Shown piece by piece: positions 1 through 10,842 of a stretch of 64,000 bases of DNA. The stretch is from assembly GCA_951799405.1 (NCBI GenBank), contig OX637363.1, forward strand, positions 9,300,001-9,364,000, read 5' to 3'. Below the pieces are notes generated by a model. The model was not told where the DNA came from, ran no database searches, and was given only the letters and a program-made list of their open reading frames with translations. This DNA is from Agapetus fuscipes. Its lineage: Eukaryota; Arthropoda; Insecta; Trichoptera; Glossosomatidae. Made by a program: the position numbers and the translations under genes. Each line of letters begins with the position of its first letter. The stretch's first letter is position 1.

Positions 1-276
1 ATTACGTCATCGATTTTGGCCGATTTTCGACCCCCCCCCCCCCCTTACAATCATCCTATAGTCATTATCTAATGATCCCCCCCCCTCTTGCTGTAATAAT
101 GGACGAGCTTAATAATTAATAATGTTATATTACTTACATAATATTTTGTATATTTTGTAGAAATTGGTATTTACAAGAACGACGTCACTTTTGGTACTCG
201 TACATCATTTGCCATCATCCGCAGACCAGACTCCCCCCCCTTAATGCGAATGACGTAATATATGGACAGCCCCTAT
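1..276. mobile_element. MITE with C tracts, cut by window start
   Basis: Begins inside ATTACGTCATCGATTTTGGC, has two long C runs and ends with GACGTAATATATGGACAGCC, the inverted end. Same family, other orientation, as 10625-10826. Confidence 0.65.
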
Positions 277-297
277 GGTCTTATGCATGCATTTTTT

Positions 298-510
298 TTT
301 ATCTGCCGACGTTTCGCCTTCACGAGTGGAAGGCATTTTCAAGGCGAGTTACAACGGCGTGGCGGTCTTCGCTGTCTCTTTGGTCGCCTGTCGTTGCTAA
401 CTGGTTGGAGTTTTGTCGTGTCTTGCTCATTGTCCTTCGTTTCGGGTGGAGGGTAAGTGTGGCGGGGGGGGTCCGGTGATTTTCGTGAAGGCGAAACGTC
501 GGCAGATAAA
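298..510. mobile_element. 28-bp TIR MITE
   Basis: 298-325 and 483-510 are exact inverted repeats (TTTATCTGCCGACGTTTCGC...). The 157-bp centre has no coding signal. Confidence 0.75.
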
Positions 511-692
511 TGGTCTAAGCCGAAAAGTCACAAAAACAATTCAGTATATAATACCGACCGTGAAAGTGTTAGTGAAAGTTTAAAACTTTATAGAATATGC
601 TTTCTTGTTTTCTCCATATTTAGTTTCGACACCCAATAACTACACATACCATGATGACTTGATCGATTGTAAACATGTTATTTATTGAGAAT

Positions 693-965
693 GTTCCTAA
701 ATTTATAGGATGGTATATGGCTGACCACCCATGCTGTAGAAAATGGTTAACTTTGCCAATGACACCTCCAGATATCATAAGTCAATGGTCACTTCTGTTT
801 CAGGGTCGGCAAGAGTTGCAGGGTGTATGTGCATTTGAGTTTCTATGTTGTAGGTTCACATGCGGCATGTGCAAGCGCGAACTTGTACGTGTCTGCTTGT
901 GAGAATGCATATAATGTGAATCCCCCAATGTTACATATTTTTGCAACTTAGATTAGATTAGACTT
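693..965 (+). repeat. REP-270
   Basis: Nearly complete, tail GATTAGATTAGA. Confidence 0.7.
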
Positions 966-1765
966 ATCATATGATATCCTACATCGTAACATCCTACTAC
1001 CGAGAAATGCTCTACTCAAATATATTCATAAGTTGAAGCCTGGAACAATTTTAATTCTTTCCAAAGATTTGGCAGATGCTGAGAATTTATTTTTTGTCAT
1101 ATCTCTCAGCTGTACAAAACCAGTCTTCTGAGTTGAAATCACTTATTAGCTATTTATCACCTTGAGTATCTAACTGCAATAATCTGGAACCCACCTGGGG
1201 TGGGAGGTATCTAATAATTATAATATTAGGGTAATTTATTTTGCTGAGCACTGTTTTCGCCCTCTACGAGCTTGGTCGTTGCCGCAGAAAGCACCAATGC
1301 TCAAGCAATACCCAGTTGGTGTAAGGTTGGATGGACCCTTTGATTAAACCTTTACCGATGACTAGATTTATAGTTCAACCTAGCAAAAAGCATAATTGTA
1401 AAATTAAATATTTTTTCGTGCTCCCTAGAAACGCATTTCAAAATAAATATAGTTTTTTGGTAATCCAATAAAAATATCGATATTTATAATATCGTTGTTT
1501 TACAAAATAGATATCGGTACTTTTGATGTATCGCCCATCCCTACTCTGTCAGCTGCTTTTGACAGATCACATCACGTGCGAGTGTTTACAAAATATAAAC
1601 GAAGAAAACAAAAGTCAAAATTAAAGATTCGTGGCATAATTGTTTCTATAATAAACTCAGCACAGGAATTAACATAGATAAATTTTGGTGTCACTCAGCC
1701 GGGTTGCAAAGGGAAGAAACAATTATTTTGTTGGACAAAAACAATTTTTCATATAACATGGAACA
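966..1765. other. Gene-free stretch
   Basis: A partial SINE-like body (GTTGCCGCAGAAAGCACCAA, AAACCTTTACCGATGAC near 1260-1360) and AT-rich sequence; no coding frame. Confidence 0.4.
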
Positions 1766-1912
1766 TGTCGACCTTCGCTCTGACCAGCCCACCATCGCCT
1801 TCAAAAGAGGACTTAAGAAAATGCTGTTTTCGAAGAGCCACGGCGCCCTTGAGATGGTCTGTGATCATTAAACGGCGCCACCGGAAATAAATCATCCATC
1901 ATCATTAAAGTG
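1766..1912 (+). pseudogene. LINE 3' scrap (QPTIAFKRGLKKML type)
   Basis: Encodes DQPTIAFKRGLKKMLFSKSH then a stop. The 3' UTR CGGCGCCACCGGAAATAAAT ends in (CAT)n. Same family as the reverse copy at 16441. Confidence 0.55.
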
Positions 1913-2162
1913 AATGTTGAAATCTTGTTTTAAATATTTTGTTTTCGTTTGTTGAGGCCCTGTATTTTCAGCGTCAGCTTATGTGGCTTTAAACTGGTCC
2001 AGAAACTACCCACACCATTGAGGTAAGTGCGTCCTTTTCATTCAGTATACAGTCGCTATGCTAACGTTAGACTTACCTAAACGTTAACGGATTAAGAGCC
2101 ATTATAGCATAACGTTAGGGATAAAGAGCCATTATAGGATAATAATAAAATAGGAGTCGTAA

Positions 2163-2290
2163 TAAAAGGAGAGCTTGTATGAAAAAGGTTATGACTCTGG
2201 ATGAAATGAAAGAAGTATGCAAGGACAGGAAGAAGTGGCGGCTAATCTGCAATGCTGATTTGTAATGTTGGTTTATTAGTTTGCTACATT
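2163..2290 (+). pseudogene. RTE-type LINE 3' scrap
   Basis: About 110 bp matching the last codons of the 24-kb LINE (CMKK..., EMKEVCKDRK...WRLICN) and a few bases of 3' UTR. Confidence 0.6.
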
Positions 2291-2503
2291 TTTTGCATAA
2301 TAAATTTTTGACTTTTTTTGTATCGATTTCTTTTTAAGGTTTTGTTATTTTTACTTTCTTGCTATAGCCGAAGGCTATAAAGAAAGTTATGATTTGGTGT
2401 GAAAAAAAAATTTCGAGGTTTTCACGGAAATGAGTTGTCCTGGTGCAGGACATGCCAAAAAACACTATCTTTCAAAAACGTCCGTCTGTATGTATGTATG
2501 TAT

Positions 2504-2959
2504 TGTAACGAAATACACTGGTAGATGTTTATTGGTGTACGTGTGTTTTGAGAGAATGTTCTAGCCCAGACGATTGTAATTGTAAGGTGTGTATGTAGGT
2601 AGGAAATGGACTCTTCATGAAATAAATATGTCCAGAATCGTCTATACAACTGTGGTAGTGGAACTTTCTAGGGCAGGCCGGAATGGCCCCTAGGTTCCGC
2701 TATAAGAAGGGCGACAATCGGCTGAAGTCAGTCAGTCTTCGAAGCACTCACACAGAGGAGTATCTAGTTGCCAGGGCGACCAATAAGGTGTAAAATAAAT
2801 GTAATCTGTACGAAATAAATAAGTGTGTTAAAATAAATCTGTTAGAATAAGTCTGTTAAAAATAAATCTATTGTAAGAAAGTCTGTGTAAATAAACTGTA
2901 TGGCTAACTTGTGTTAAACTTGTGTTTTAATTAAAAGAACCCTAAGGAAAAACGTAACA
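2504..2959 (+). repeat. Left LTR of copy 1
   Basis: 456 bp, TG...CA termini, reads identically to 5118-5573. It carries a TATA/initiator pair and several AATAAA-like signals after it, as expected of U3-R-U5. Confidence 0.88.
2701..2736 (+). promoter_or_regulatory. LTR core promoter (TATA + TCAGT initiator)
   Basis: TATAAG at 2701 is followed about 29 nt later by overlapping TCAGTCAGTC (first TCAGT 2728-2732), the normal spacing of an arthropod TATA box and initiator. The right LTR repeats it. Confidence 0.6.
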
Positions 2960-3409
2960 ATGGTGTCGGTGTGAAGTTTAAAACCAAGTACCAAGTAAAA
3001 ACTGTGCTTGAGACTTTTGAAAAATATATGTGGACAACATAATAAAAACTGATGAATAAAAAAAAAAAGTTTTAAATAAAACTGATTAAACTTGAATTAA
3101 AAACGATCGTGTGGTTACCCGCTAAAAATTTGATTGAAGTGTGGATAGATAACGTGTTAATAATATTGCGTTAGTGTTTGTAAATACTCATTAGCCGATG
3201 ACGAAGCAAAGTAAATAATCATTATCTAATATCATTATTTGAAATTTAAAAATAAATATTAAAAGGCGGTACCTACCTACCGTCAGTATAATTAGATAAA
3301 TTATTATTTTGCCAAAGTACGTATTTAAAATAACTTTATATATAAAACTCATAACCCGTATTAAATAAATTTGCAAATATTTTTGTTTTGAAGTTTCTTA
3401 AAATAAAAA

Positions 3410-5074
3410 ATGGCTAAGGTGAACATCAAGGACCTCAAAGTCTATGAGCTTAAGAATGAGCTTCTGGAGAGGGACCTGGAGACCTCAGGAGGGAAGGCGG
3501 CCTTACAGGCACGCCTCATGGAGGCCTTGGAACAGTCAGGCGAAGACCCGGCATATTTTGTCATGGCGTCTGGAGGGGACCGCGAGCGAGCCGTGGAAGA
3601 GTTTAAAACAAAGATGGCTGCCAACTTCAAGAGCTTGAGGGAAGACCTAGCTGGTTGGAAGGAGGAGATGGCTAAAAACCTAGCCTTAAAAATGTCGGTG
3701 GACACTGATAGTGTAAAATTCAGTGATAATCAGGATGACAAAAAGGCCGATATGTCAACTGAGGATGAGTCATCTCAGAAGTTGGGGAAGGGAGACCTGA
3801 AGGCCAAAAACAACGGCCAGCCCAAGGCTGAGGACGCAGCTGACAGCAAAGATGACAAAGATGATGTCAAGTCGGCTGAAAACGGCAAGAGTGACTCGGC
3901 CGAGGTGAAGGCTGACAAGGATGCGAAGGAGGAGACGGACGCCAAGGAGGAGGATGAGGACGCCAAGGACAAGAAGGGCAAGGCCAAGAAGGCCAACAGT
4001 GTGAAGAAGAAGCCCGCGCCCAAGAAGAAGGCGGAGGAGGCCGTGGAGGAGGCTGCCAAGAAGAAGAAGGCCGTGGAGCCGCCGGTGCCCGTGCCCGCGG
4101 GCCGGGGCATCCCCATCGACCACATCCCCGACGTGGAGGTGGCCATCTCCAGGTTCAAGATGGAGGACCTCAAGTTCCTGTACAATCAATTGTGCCGCAC
4201 GAACCTCATCAAGCGCAACAAAAAGAAGTTCAAGGGCTACGAGTTTGAGAAGGACACGCCTGAGCACAAGGCCAAGCTGGAGGAGGTGCAGAAGCTGGAG
4301 CCCAAGCAGCTGCGGACGCTGTGCGAGAAGCTGGGCTTGGACAAGAGGGGCGCGCCCACGGAGCTGGTCAGCAGGGTGGTGGGCTTCCTGCTGCTGCCAA
4401 AGCAGGTCTCCTCGCACGCCAGGGGGCTGATGAAGGAGAGGCCGGTGACTGACCGCGGCGAGGCCACGGGAGGCAGGCCCAGAAGGTCCGCTGCTGCTAT
4501 TGTCAAGAGAGGTTACTCTAACGAGGAGTATGAAACAGATCCGGAAACCAAAGTGCGGGGACCCAAAGTCAGCAGGGATGATTTAGGGGATTTAGATGGC
4601 TCGTACAACCCGAGTGGCTCCGGACAGGAGGCGGACTCTGACTTTGACCCGTCAGTGAGGAAGGGGGGCGCTCCCTCCCGCAAGCGCCGCGCCCCCGCCC
4701 GCAGGGGCTCAGCCAAGCAGAGCAAGCAGAAGGGACGACCCAAGCATGGCGCGGCAGGAAGCAACCCAGCGAGTCAGAGGACGAGAGCGAGAGTGAGAAC
4801 TTCGCTTCCGAGCAGGAGAGCGGCTCCGACGACCAAGGATTCTGATCCTTTGACGCCGGCGAGCAAGCGGGGCCTAGGAGTGGTGGCCGCCCGGGGACGC
4901 GAAGCGGTGCCCCCAGCCAAGGAAAGGCGCCCATGCCGGCCGCCAAGAGGAAAGCACCCCCCCCCCACACCAGCCAGCAATGACGGGCAAAACCCTAAGG
5001 GGAAAATTCCGTGGAACGTCATTTTTCCTGACCACTGGATGCAACTGTGGGTCAAACTGCCCGTACCTTCTTAA
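3410..5074 (+). CDS. Gag-like SAP domain fused to captured DEK protein (retrotransposon ORF, copy 1)
   Basis: 554 aa, ATG in an AAAAAATGG context. Residues 1-45 form a SAP domain (VNIKDLKVYELKNELLERDL) with a helical stretch to about 95, like N-termini of some insect gypsy Gags. Residues 100-215 are acidic then Lys/Ala-rich. Residues about 245-332 match the DEK core: RFKMEDLKFLYNQLCRTNLI, KFKGYEFEK and LRTLCEKLGLDKRGAPTELV, with the usual DEK tail LxFLLxPK. DEK is a chromatin architectural protein that binds DNA through this SAP-containing module. Residues 333-554 are basic and low-complexity, partly out of the presumed ancestral frame. There are no polymerase domains. GC content jumps near nt 4000, consistent with a captured cDNA. 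The product probably binds nucleic acid; function unknown. Confidence 0.82.
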   Translation: MAKVNIKDLKVYELKNELLERDLETSGGKAALQARLMEALEQSGEDPAYFVMASGGDRERAVEEFKTKMAANFKSLREDLAGWKEEMAKNLALKMSVDTDSVKFSDNQDDKKADMSTEDESSQKLGKGDLKAKNNGQPKAEDAADSKDDKDDVKSAENGKSDSAEVKADKDAKEETDAKEEDEDAKDKKGKAKKANSVKKKPAPKKKAEEAVEEAAKKKKAVEPPVPVPAGRGIPIDHIPDVEVAISRFKMEDLKFLYNQLCRTNLIKRNKKKFKGYEFEKDTPEHKAKLEEVQKLEPKQLRTLCEKLGLDKRGAPTELVSRVVGFLLLPKQVSSHARGLMKERPVTDRGEATGGRPRRSAAAIVKRGYSNEEYETDPETKVRGPKVSRDDLGDLDGSYNPSGSGQEADSDFDPSVRKGGAPSRKRRAPARRGSAKQSKQKGRPKHGAAGSNPASQRTRARVRTSLPSRRAAPTTKDSDPLTPASKRGLGVVAARGREAVPPAKERRPCRPPRGKHPPPTPASNDGQNPKGKIPWNVIFPDHWMQLWVKLPVPS

Positions 5075-5102
5075 AGAAAAGACTGTTCCGGGGCGGAACA
5101 GT

Positions 5103-5117
5103 CTAAGGGGGGGATAA
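5103..5117 (+). other. Polypurine tract of LTR copy 1
   Basis: A G-rich purine run directly abuts the right LTR, the plus-strand priming site of LTR retroelements. Confidence 0.7.
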
Positions 5118-5573
5118 TGTAACGAAATACACTGGTAGATGTTTATTGGTGTACGTGTGTTTTGAGAGAATGTTCTAGCCCAGACGATTGTAATTGTAAG
5201 GTGTGTATGTAGGTAGGAAATGGACTCTTCATGAAATAAATATGTCCAGAATCGTCTATACAACTGTGGTAGTGGAACTTTCTAGGGCAGGCCGGAATGG
5301 CCCCTAGGTTCCGCTATAAGAAGGGCGACAATCGGCTGAAGTCAGTCAGTCTTCGAAGCACTCACACAGAGGAGTATCTAGTTGCCAGGGCGACCAATAA
5401 GGTGTAAAATAAATGTAATCTGTACGAAATAAATAAGTGTGTTAAAATAAATCTGTTAGAATAAGTCTGTTAAAAATAAATCTATTGTAAGAAAGTCTGT
5501 GTAAATAAACTGTATGGCTAACTTGTGTTAAACTTGTGTTTTAATTAAAAGAACCCTAAGGAAAAACGTAACA
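5118..5573 (+). repeat. Right LTR of copy 1
   Basis: 456 bp, reads identically to the left LTR; followed by GTAT. Confidence 0.88.
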
Positions 5574-6660
5574 GTATGTATGTATGTATGTATGTATGTA
5601 TGTATGTGTGTGTGTCACTTTCCAAAGTATAAGACCTAGAGATACCAAATTTTGGCTACATCAACTTTTTTGGACATGTATTAAGTGTGAATAACATGGC
5701 ATTACACCAACTTGAAAATTCAAGATGGCTGCCATACAAAAAAAACATAAAATTGCACTTTTCTCAAAAACGGCTCCAAGAATTTTTCTTAAATTTTCAG
5801 AGTTGCCACTAATTAATTTTAAACTTAATAAATTAGTTATGGCAACACTCTTACTAATCTGTGTCTATGGGCTGCCATATGAAAAAAACAAACGATTGTG
5901 ATTTTCTCGAAAGTTAAGGGGTCAACAAAAGAATAATGATCTACAATATTATGGACAACATAAATTTCTACAAATTTACAAAAAAAAATTTTTGAAAAAA
6001 TATATATAAAGCACCGTTTACACGACCTGAAATTTTAAATCGAAAATATTACAAAAACCTATTAAAATGCAAGATATTTAAATTTGTTTTAGATTTGATA
6101 GAAAGAACAAGCTTATCACTTTAATTCGTAACCATTTTTTTTTTACTTTTTTGAAAATTCAAGATGGCTTCCGAAGAGCTGAAAATTTAAAATGCGATTT
6201 TCTCAAAAACGGCTCCGACGATTTTTCTTATTTTTTTTGTGAATCCATTTATATAATAGTGCTATCTAATAATTATAATCATTTCTTCATCATAATCTCG
6301 GTTTAGGGAGTTGCCATATAAAAGAAAAAAATAATGGAAAAATTCTCGGCAGTTAGAGGGTTAATAAAAAAGTAATGTAGTACAAATGTAAAATAATAAT
6401 AATAACCTATATATTGCCATCATTATTTTTTCCAAAAAGTGAATCAAAAGTATAGCCGCCATACAAAGTGAAAATTTTCCATACAAAATGTAATAGCAAT
6501 TTTCTGGGTAGTCAAAGGGTTAAAAATAGATAAAAGGCTGCGATTCTTAAAATTTTATAAATACCAATAATAATCAGTCGTTCCTTTTTCAAAATATAAC
6601 TAAAAAGTTTACCCACCATACAAAGTACTAGTTTGCATACAGAAGGGTTCAATGACCATC
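5574..6660. repeat. Older repeat split by LTR copy 1
   Basis: (GTAT)n then AT-rich DNA with internal direct repeats: AAAATTCAAGATGGCT at 5716 and 6152, TTTCTCAAAAACGGCTCC at 5760 and 6200. The left part before the LTR (2350-2503) has a CTATAGCCGAAGGCTATA hairpin. No coding frame. Confidence 0.5.
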
Positions 6661-6663
6661 TAT

Positions 6664-6864
6664 AATAATCTAGAATATAAGTTGCAATGAAATATAAACA
6701 TTCAAAACTAATATGAAATGCATGCCCACAAACAGGTACGTGTAAGTTCGCGCTTACGAATGCTGAATTTGTACTTACAAATTAAACCAAATCCAAATGA
6801 ACATAAAACCTGCAACTCTTGCCGACCTTCCTTGAAACAGGGGTGACATTGACAAAGTGAATTA
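6664..6864 (-). repeat. REP-270, partial
   Basis: Lacks the 5' end; diverged. Confidence 0.62.
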
Positions 6865-6874
6865 TTTTTTACAC

Positions 6875-7558
6875 TTTGAGAGGACTGAGAAATGCGAGAA
6901 AATTGAGATAAGACTGAATGAAAAAAGAGTGGAGGTCGTGAAAGAATTTGATTATCTGGGAAGCGAGTTTGAGTCGAATGCGAAATTGACGAAATAATTG
7001 GAAAAGCGCGCTAGTAGAGAAAGAAGTGTAATGGAAACGATTGGAAGAATTGCAAGAAATAGGAAACTTACGAAGAATATGAGATTGGCGGTCCACAATG
7101 GCATATTGGTTGGTGGAAGTGAGGCTTAATGAATGTGAGCTGAGTAAAGTATGTAAGTACGGTTGAAATGGCTTACCTGAGAGCAATGGCTGGAAAGACA
7201 CTGAGTGATAGAGTACGTAATGCTTGAGTGATGAACGAGTGTGGTATAAAAGAGAATATGAGAATGAAAGTACAAAAAAATACGATGAGATGGTTCAGAC
7301 ATCTTGAAAGAAAGGATGATGAACAACTAACGAAGAAAGTGTACAAAGGAAATGTCAGAGGAAAGCGCGGAAGGGGAAGGCTGAGGAAAAAATGGTTAGA
7401 CCAAATAGGTGAGATTGCGAAAGAATGGATTCTGCAGAGTGAGAATAAGAGAAGAGTATGTATGAAAAAGGTGATGACAGCAAAAAGTGGAGGCGCATCT
7501 GCGGAGGTACCGGCCACCCCTAATGAAACGGTGGCAGGATACAGTACAGTACAGTACA
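6875..7558 (+). pseudogene. RTE-type LINE 3' fragment
   Basis: Homologous to the C-terminal part of the 24-kb LINE (RLAVHNGI, RWFRHLERKDDE, RGRGRLRKKWLDQI) but with stops and frameshifts. It ends in the tail shared by 56640 and 62265 (GGTACCGGCCACCCCTAA) and a (TACAG)n repeat, which defines RTE subfamily II. Confidence 0.72.
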
Positions 7559-7602
7559 GAGGTCAGCTTCATACCAACCTATGAGTCGAGGATCTTTCTT
7601 GT
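7559..7602 (-). repeat. REP-270 5' scrap
   Basis: Only GGTCAGCTTCATACCAACCT and adjoining bases, abutting the (TACAG)n tail of the LINE fragment. Confidence 0.5.
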
Positions 7603-7872
7603 GTAATTGGTACTTTTTCAAATAAATCAACAAAATATTTATATTCATTTAAGTATTTATATGCCTATATCCATATTGTACGAGTATGCAGGTACACACC
7701 GCGGTGGAATAAAATTGATTTATTATTGATATATTATATTTTTATTGAAACGGCATTAGCTGGTAGATGATTCTAGCTTTACATACGTCATACAGTGGGT
7801 TAATTTTTGCAAGAAAGTCGAGTACAGATTCTGTGCAATTTATTTATATTTAAATGTAATTTATTATTCATA

Positions 7873-8155
7873 TTCCTTGACTTATAGGTTGGTATGAGGC
7901 TGACCACCCATACTGTAAAAAATGGTTCACTTTGCCAGTTGCCGTCACCAGTTTGCCAGTTACCGTGTTTGCCGTCACCCCTGTTTCAGGGAAGGTCGGC
8001 AAAAGTTGTGGGGCTTATGTTCATTTGAGGTTTGAATTTTATTTGTAAGTACACAATCAGCATTTGTAAGCGCGAACTACACGTGTTTGTTTGTGGGCAT
8101 ACATCTGAGAGCTTTGAATGAATATATCCTTGCAACTTGATTATAGATAGGATAC
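7873..8155 (+). repeat. REP-270
   Basis: Complete, with an internal partial duplication of TTTGCCAGTTACCGT near 7935-7975. Confidence 0.7.
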
Positions 8156-8314
8156 AAGTGTGACATTTGCCCGCTGAGAAAAAAGTTCAGTGTCTATTGG
8201 CCATGCATTCTTCACAAGTGAGGTTTACCCCTTAAATATCATGCAACCGTAGTCCGTAGGTACAGTGCAACAATCATAACCTCTCTTGGTAAGAAAAACA
8301 TGAAATCTATAATA

Positions 8315-8574
8315 ATCTATAATCTAAATTGCAAAGATATGTTAACATTCAAAACTCATATAAAATGCATGCCCACAAACAGACACGTGTAAGTTTGCGC
8401 TTACAAATGCTGAATGTGTAGATACTTACTTACAAATGCAAACCAAACCTGAAATGAACATAAAGTCGGCAACTTTGGCGGACCTTCCCTGAAACAGGGG
8501 TGACATTGACAAAGTGAACCATTTTTAGAGTATGTGTGGTCAGCCTCATACCAACCTATAAGTCAAGGAATAAG
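8315..8574 (-). repeat. REP-270
   Basis: Complete, followed head to tail by the next copy at 8608. Confidence 0.7.
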
Positions 8575-8597
8575 TTAAAAAAATGGGAATATAAGGG

Positions 8598-8863
8598 TCT
8601 AATCTAATCTAATCTAATCTAAGTTGCAAATATATGTAACATTAAAGATTCGCATTACATGCATTTTCACAAGCAGACACTTATAAGTTCGCTCACTCAA
8701 TAGTTTGCGCTTAAACATGCCGCATGTGGACCTAAAATATAAAAACCTGAATCTCAAATGAACATACACCCTGCAACTCCTGTCGACCTTCCGTAAAACA
8801 GGGGTGACATTGGCAAAGTGAACCATTTTCTACAGCATGGGTGGTCAGCCGCATACCATATTT
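8598..8863 (-). repeat. REP-270
   Basis: Complete; tail (TCTAA)n at 8598-8621. Confidence 0.7.
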
Positions 8864-8948
8864 GCAGAATTAAATTTTTCAAACTGTCATTACACACAAA
8901 GTGCTAGTGGTACAGCCTCTATGTGTACCTAATGTTTTATGTTGCAGA

Positions 8949-9047
8949 TGATTTTCATCCAGATTGGAGCCGGTCGGATGTCGGCAATTTTCCGCATATC
9001 CGCGACTTGACGGATTTGGAAGCAGCTGCTCTACTGGCAAACTGACA
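8949..9047 (+). CDS. Possible terminal exon of an unseen upstream gene
   Basis: After an acceptor-like TTTTATGTTGCAG, one frame reads DDFHPDWSRSDVGNFPHIRD then LTDLEAAALLAN and TGA. It is compositionally protein-like and unlike the flanking repeats. I cannot name the protein and see no matching exon upstream. It may be a real last exon on the + strand, a transduced fragment or chance. Confidence 0.25.
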
Positions 9048-9086
9048 TGTGAAGAATCAAGATTGGTGGTCACATACCTCATACCA

Positions 9087-9520
9087 TTGAGTAAGAACAT
9101 AGAGAAGCAGAAACTGACTTACTGTATTGATACATACCACTTTTGTCTCAGTCCTGTCAAATGTTGCAGTTGTGTAGTCATACAAAACATGTTTTTACCT
9201 ACGTGTCTAATTTTATGTTTTCTTGCTTTCTCCATTTTGTGTTTTGACACCCAATTACAACACATGCCATAATGTCTTAGAATAATGCCTCTTTCCTTTA
9301 AAATTAGTAAATTTTATCAATCACAAGATTTATACCGCTGGCGTCTATGTTACGACTGCTCCGGGAATAGTATGCATGCGGCAATGCTGTCACCTTTCTA
9401 GAAACATTTTTACATTCACCCAAATTTCTTTGTACACATGGAAATGCAACTGTGAGTTCTTTGTTCTTTTTCTCACTAATGTCCATTTTTCTAAGTGGGT
9501 TGAAACAGATATACATCGAC
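9087..9520 (+). mobile_element. REP-480
   Basis: Homologous to 28988-29486 but missing the last about 60 bp. A piece of the missing end (TAATTTCTAGCCCACGG) stands alone at 10190-10250. Confidence 0.62.
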
Positions 9521-9941
9521 GGTTAAAAGGAAGTGACGTTTTGGTCAAAAATGAGTTATGAATGCTATCCTACTTAAAATTTTCCGCTCTTTCTAATGTG
9601 CTAACTCCCATAGCTCTATGATAATTTTTATGGTTGTTTATGCCCAAGCAAACAACTGCGTTTTTGAAGTATGGTTTTGGTGTAACCGACAAGATTTTGG
9701 CCTTTTTTGTCTTAAATGCGCTTGTGACATAAAAAAATAGTAAAACGTTGTAAAACCATATGAATAGGAATGCCAATAAATGCCTTTATTTTTTCAGATT
9801 TTAGAGCCGTTTTGATTTTAACGATATGTTAAAAATTAAAAAAGTTATGCCATTTTTCTACAATGTCAAACTTTAAACTGCTCTCCTGAACAATTTAGTT
9901 TCTGTCGCTTATGCCCTATTGCCTTTTAACCATTGATATTG

Positions 9942-10188
9942 TTCCTTGACTTATAGGTTGGTATGATGCTGACCACTCATACTGTAAAAAATGGTTCATT
10001 TTGCCAATGTCACTCCTGTTTCAGGGAAGAGTTGCAGGGCTTATGTTCATTTGAGATTGGGTTTTTATATTTTAGGTCCACATGCGGCATGTGTGAGCGC
10101 GAAATTATGCATGTCTGCTTGTGGGAATGCATTTAATATGTATCTCAAATGAAACATATCTTTGCAACTTAGATTTAGATTTAGATAT
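9942..10188 (+). repeat. REP-270
   Basis: Complete; tail TTAGATTTAGATTTAGA. Confidence 0.7.
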
Positions 10189-10624
10189 TTTCTATTTTCG
10201 TTAAAATAATTTCTAGCCCACGGATATTATAAGTTAATGGTCACCAGTCGCCACCTGACTCTGTTTACCTGAAAGCTGATCACTAATATTTGTGATGAGA
10301 GATAATGAATGATATTGTGTGTCATGTATCAGAAGAGCAATACTAAATATTTGCATAGCAACATTGATGTGTTTAGACAGGGAGTTGTTGTGGTAACAGA
10401 TGTTTATTATGTGTCAGTATTTTCCATCAGTAAACAAGCCACTGTACATTTCCCACTCGCCTCATTCATTTCACTGATTATGATTATTGGACTAAGAAAA
10501 CCTTTAAACTAAAGTAAACCATTATTGACTGCTGGATTCATGTCCCCTCCATAATGTGATGGCATTTTGCAATCTGTAAAAAGCAGCTGCCTGCAACCTT
10601 GACCAGAGCCTGCAGAGCATGGAG

Positions 10625-10826
10625 CCTGTCCATATATTACATCATTCGCATCAAGGGGGGGAATCTGGTCTGCGGATGATGGCAAATGATGTACGAGTAC
10701 CAAAAGTGACGTCTTTCTTGTAAATACCAATTTCTACAAAATATACAAAACATATCAAGGGGGGGGGGGGGGGGGGGGTCAAAAATCGGCCAAAATCGAT
10801 GACGTAATTTATGGATGGCCCCATGG
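10625..10826. mobile_element. MITE with G tracts
   Basis: Ends TGTCCATATATTACATCATT and GATGACGTAATTTATGGATG are inverted; an internal G18-type run is at 10760-10778. Confidence 0.68.
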
Positions 10827-10842
10827 CTCTCCATTGCACAAT

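Larger units (their letters stand above)
2504..5573 (+). mobile_element. Non-autonomous LTR retrotransposon carrying a Gag-like/DEK fusion, copy 1
   Basis: Two 456-bp LTRs (2504-2959, 5118-5573) read identically, start TGTAACG and end CGTAACA. They are flanked by GTAT on both sides, although the target is itself a GTAT microsatellite. A primer-binding-like TGGTGTCGGTGTG follows the left LTR, and a polypurine tract (AAGGGGGGGATAA) precedes the right one. The single ORF has no protease, RT, RNase H or integrase. Identical LTRs mean a recent insertion. TG...CA ends and a 4-bp duplication fit a Ty3/gypsy-type partner supplying enzymes in trans. Confidence 0.88.

Noticed and set aside
3770..4417. 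Long leucine-rich open frame on the minus strand within the DEK ORF (and its twin at 48243-48905)
   Set aside because: It is the antisense of a GC-rich Lys/Glu/Ala coding run, with no domain and no start context; a compositional shadow.
8964..9272. 102-residue frame overlapping REP-480
   Set aside because: Most of it is translated repeat, also found at 22555 and 28988; only the short 8949-9047 frame is possibly coding.
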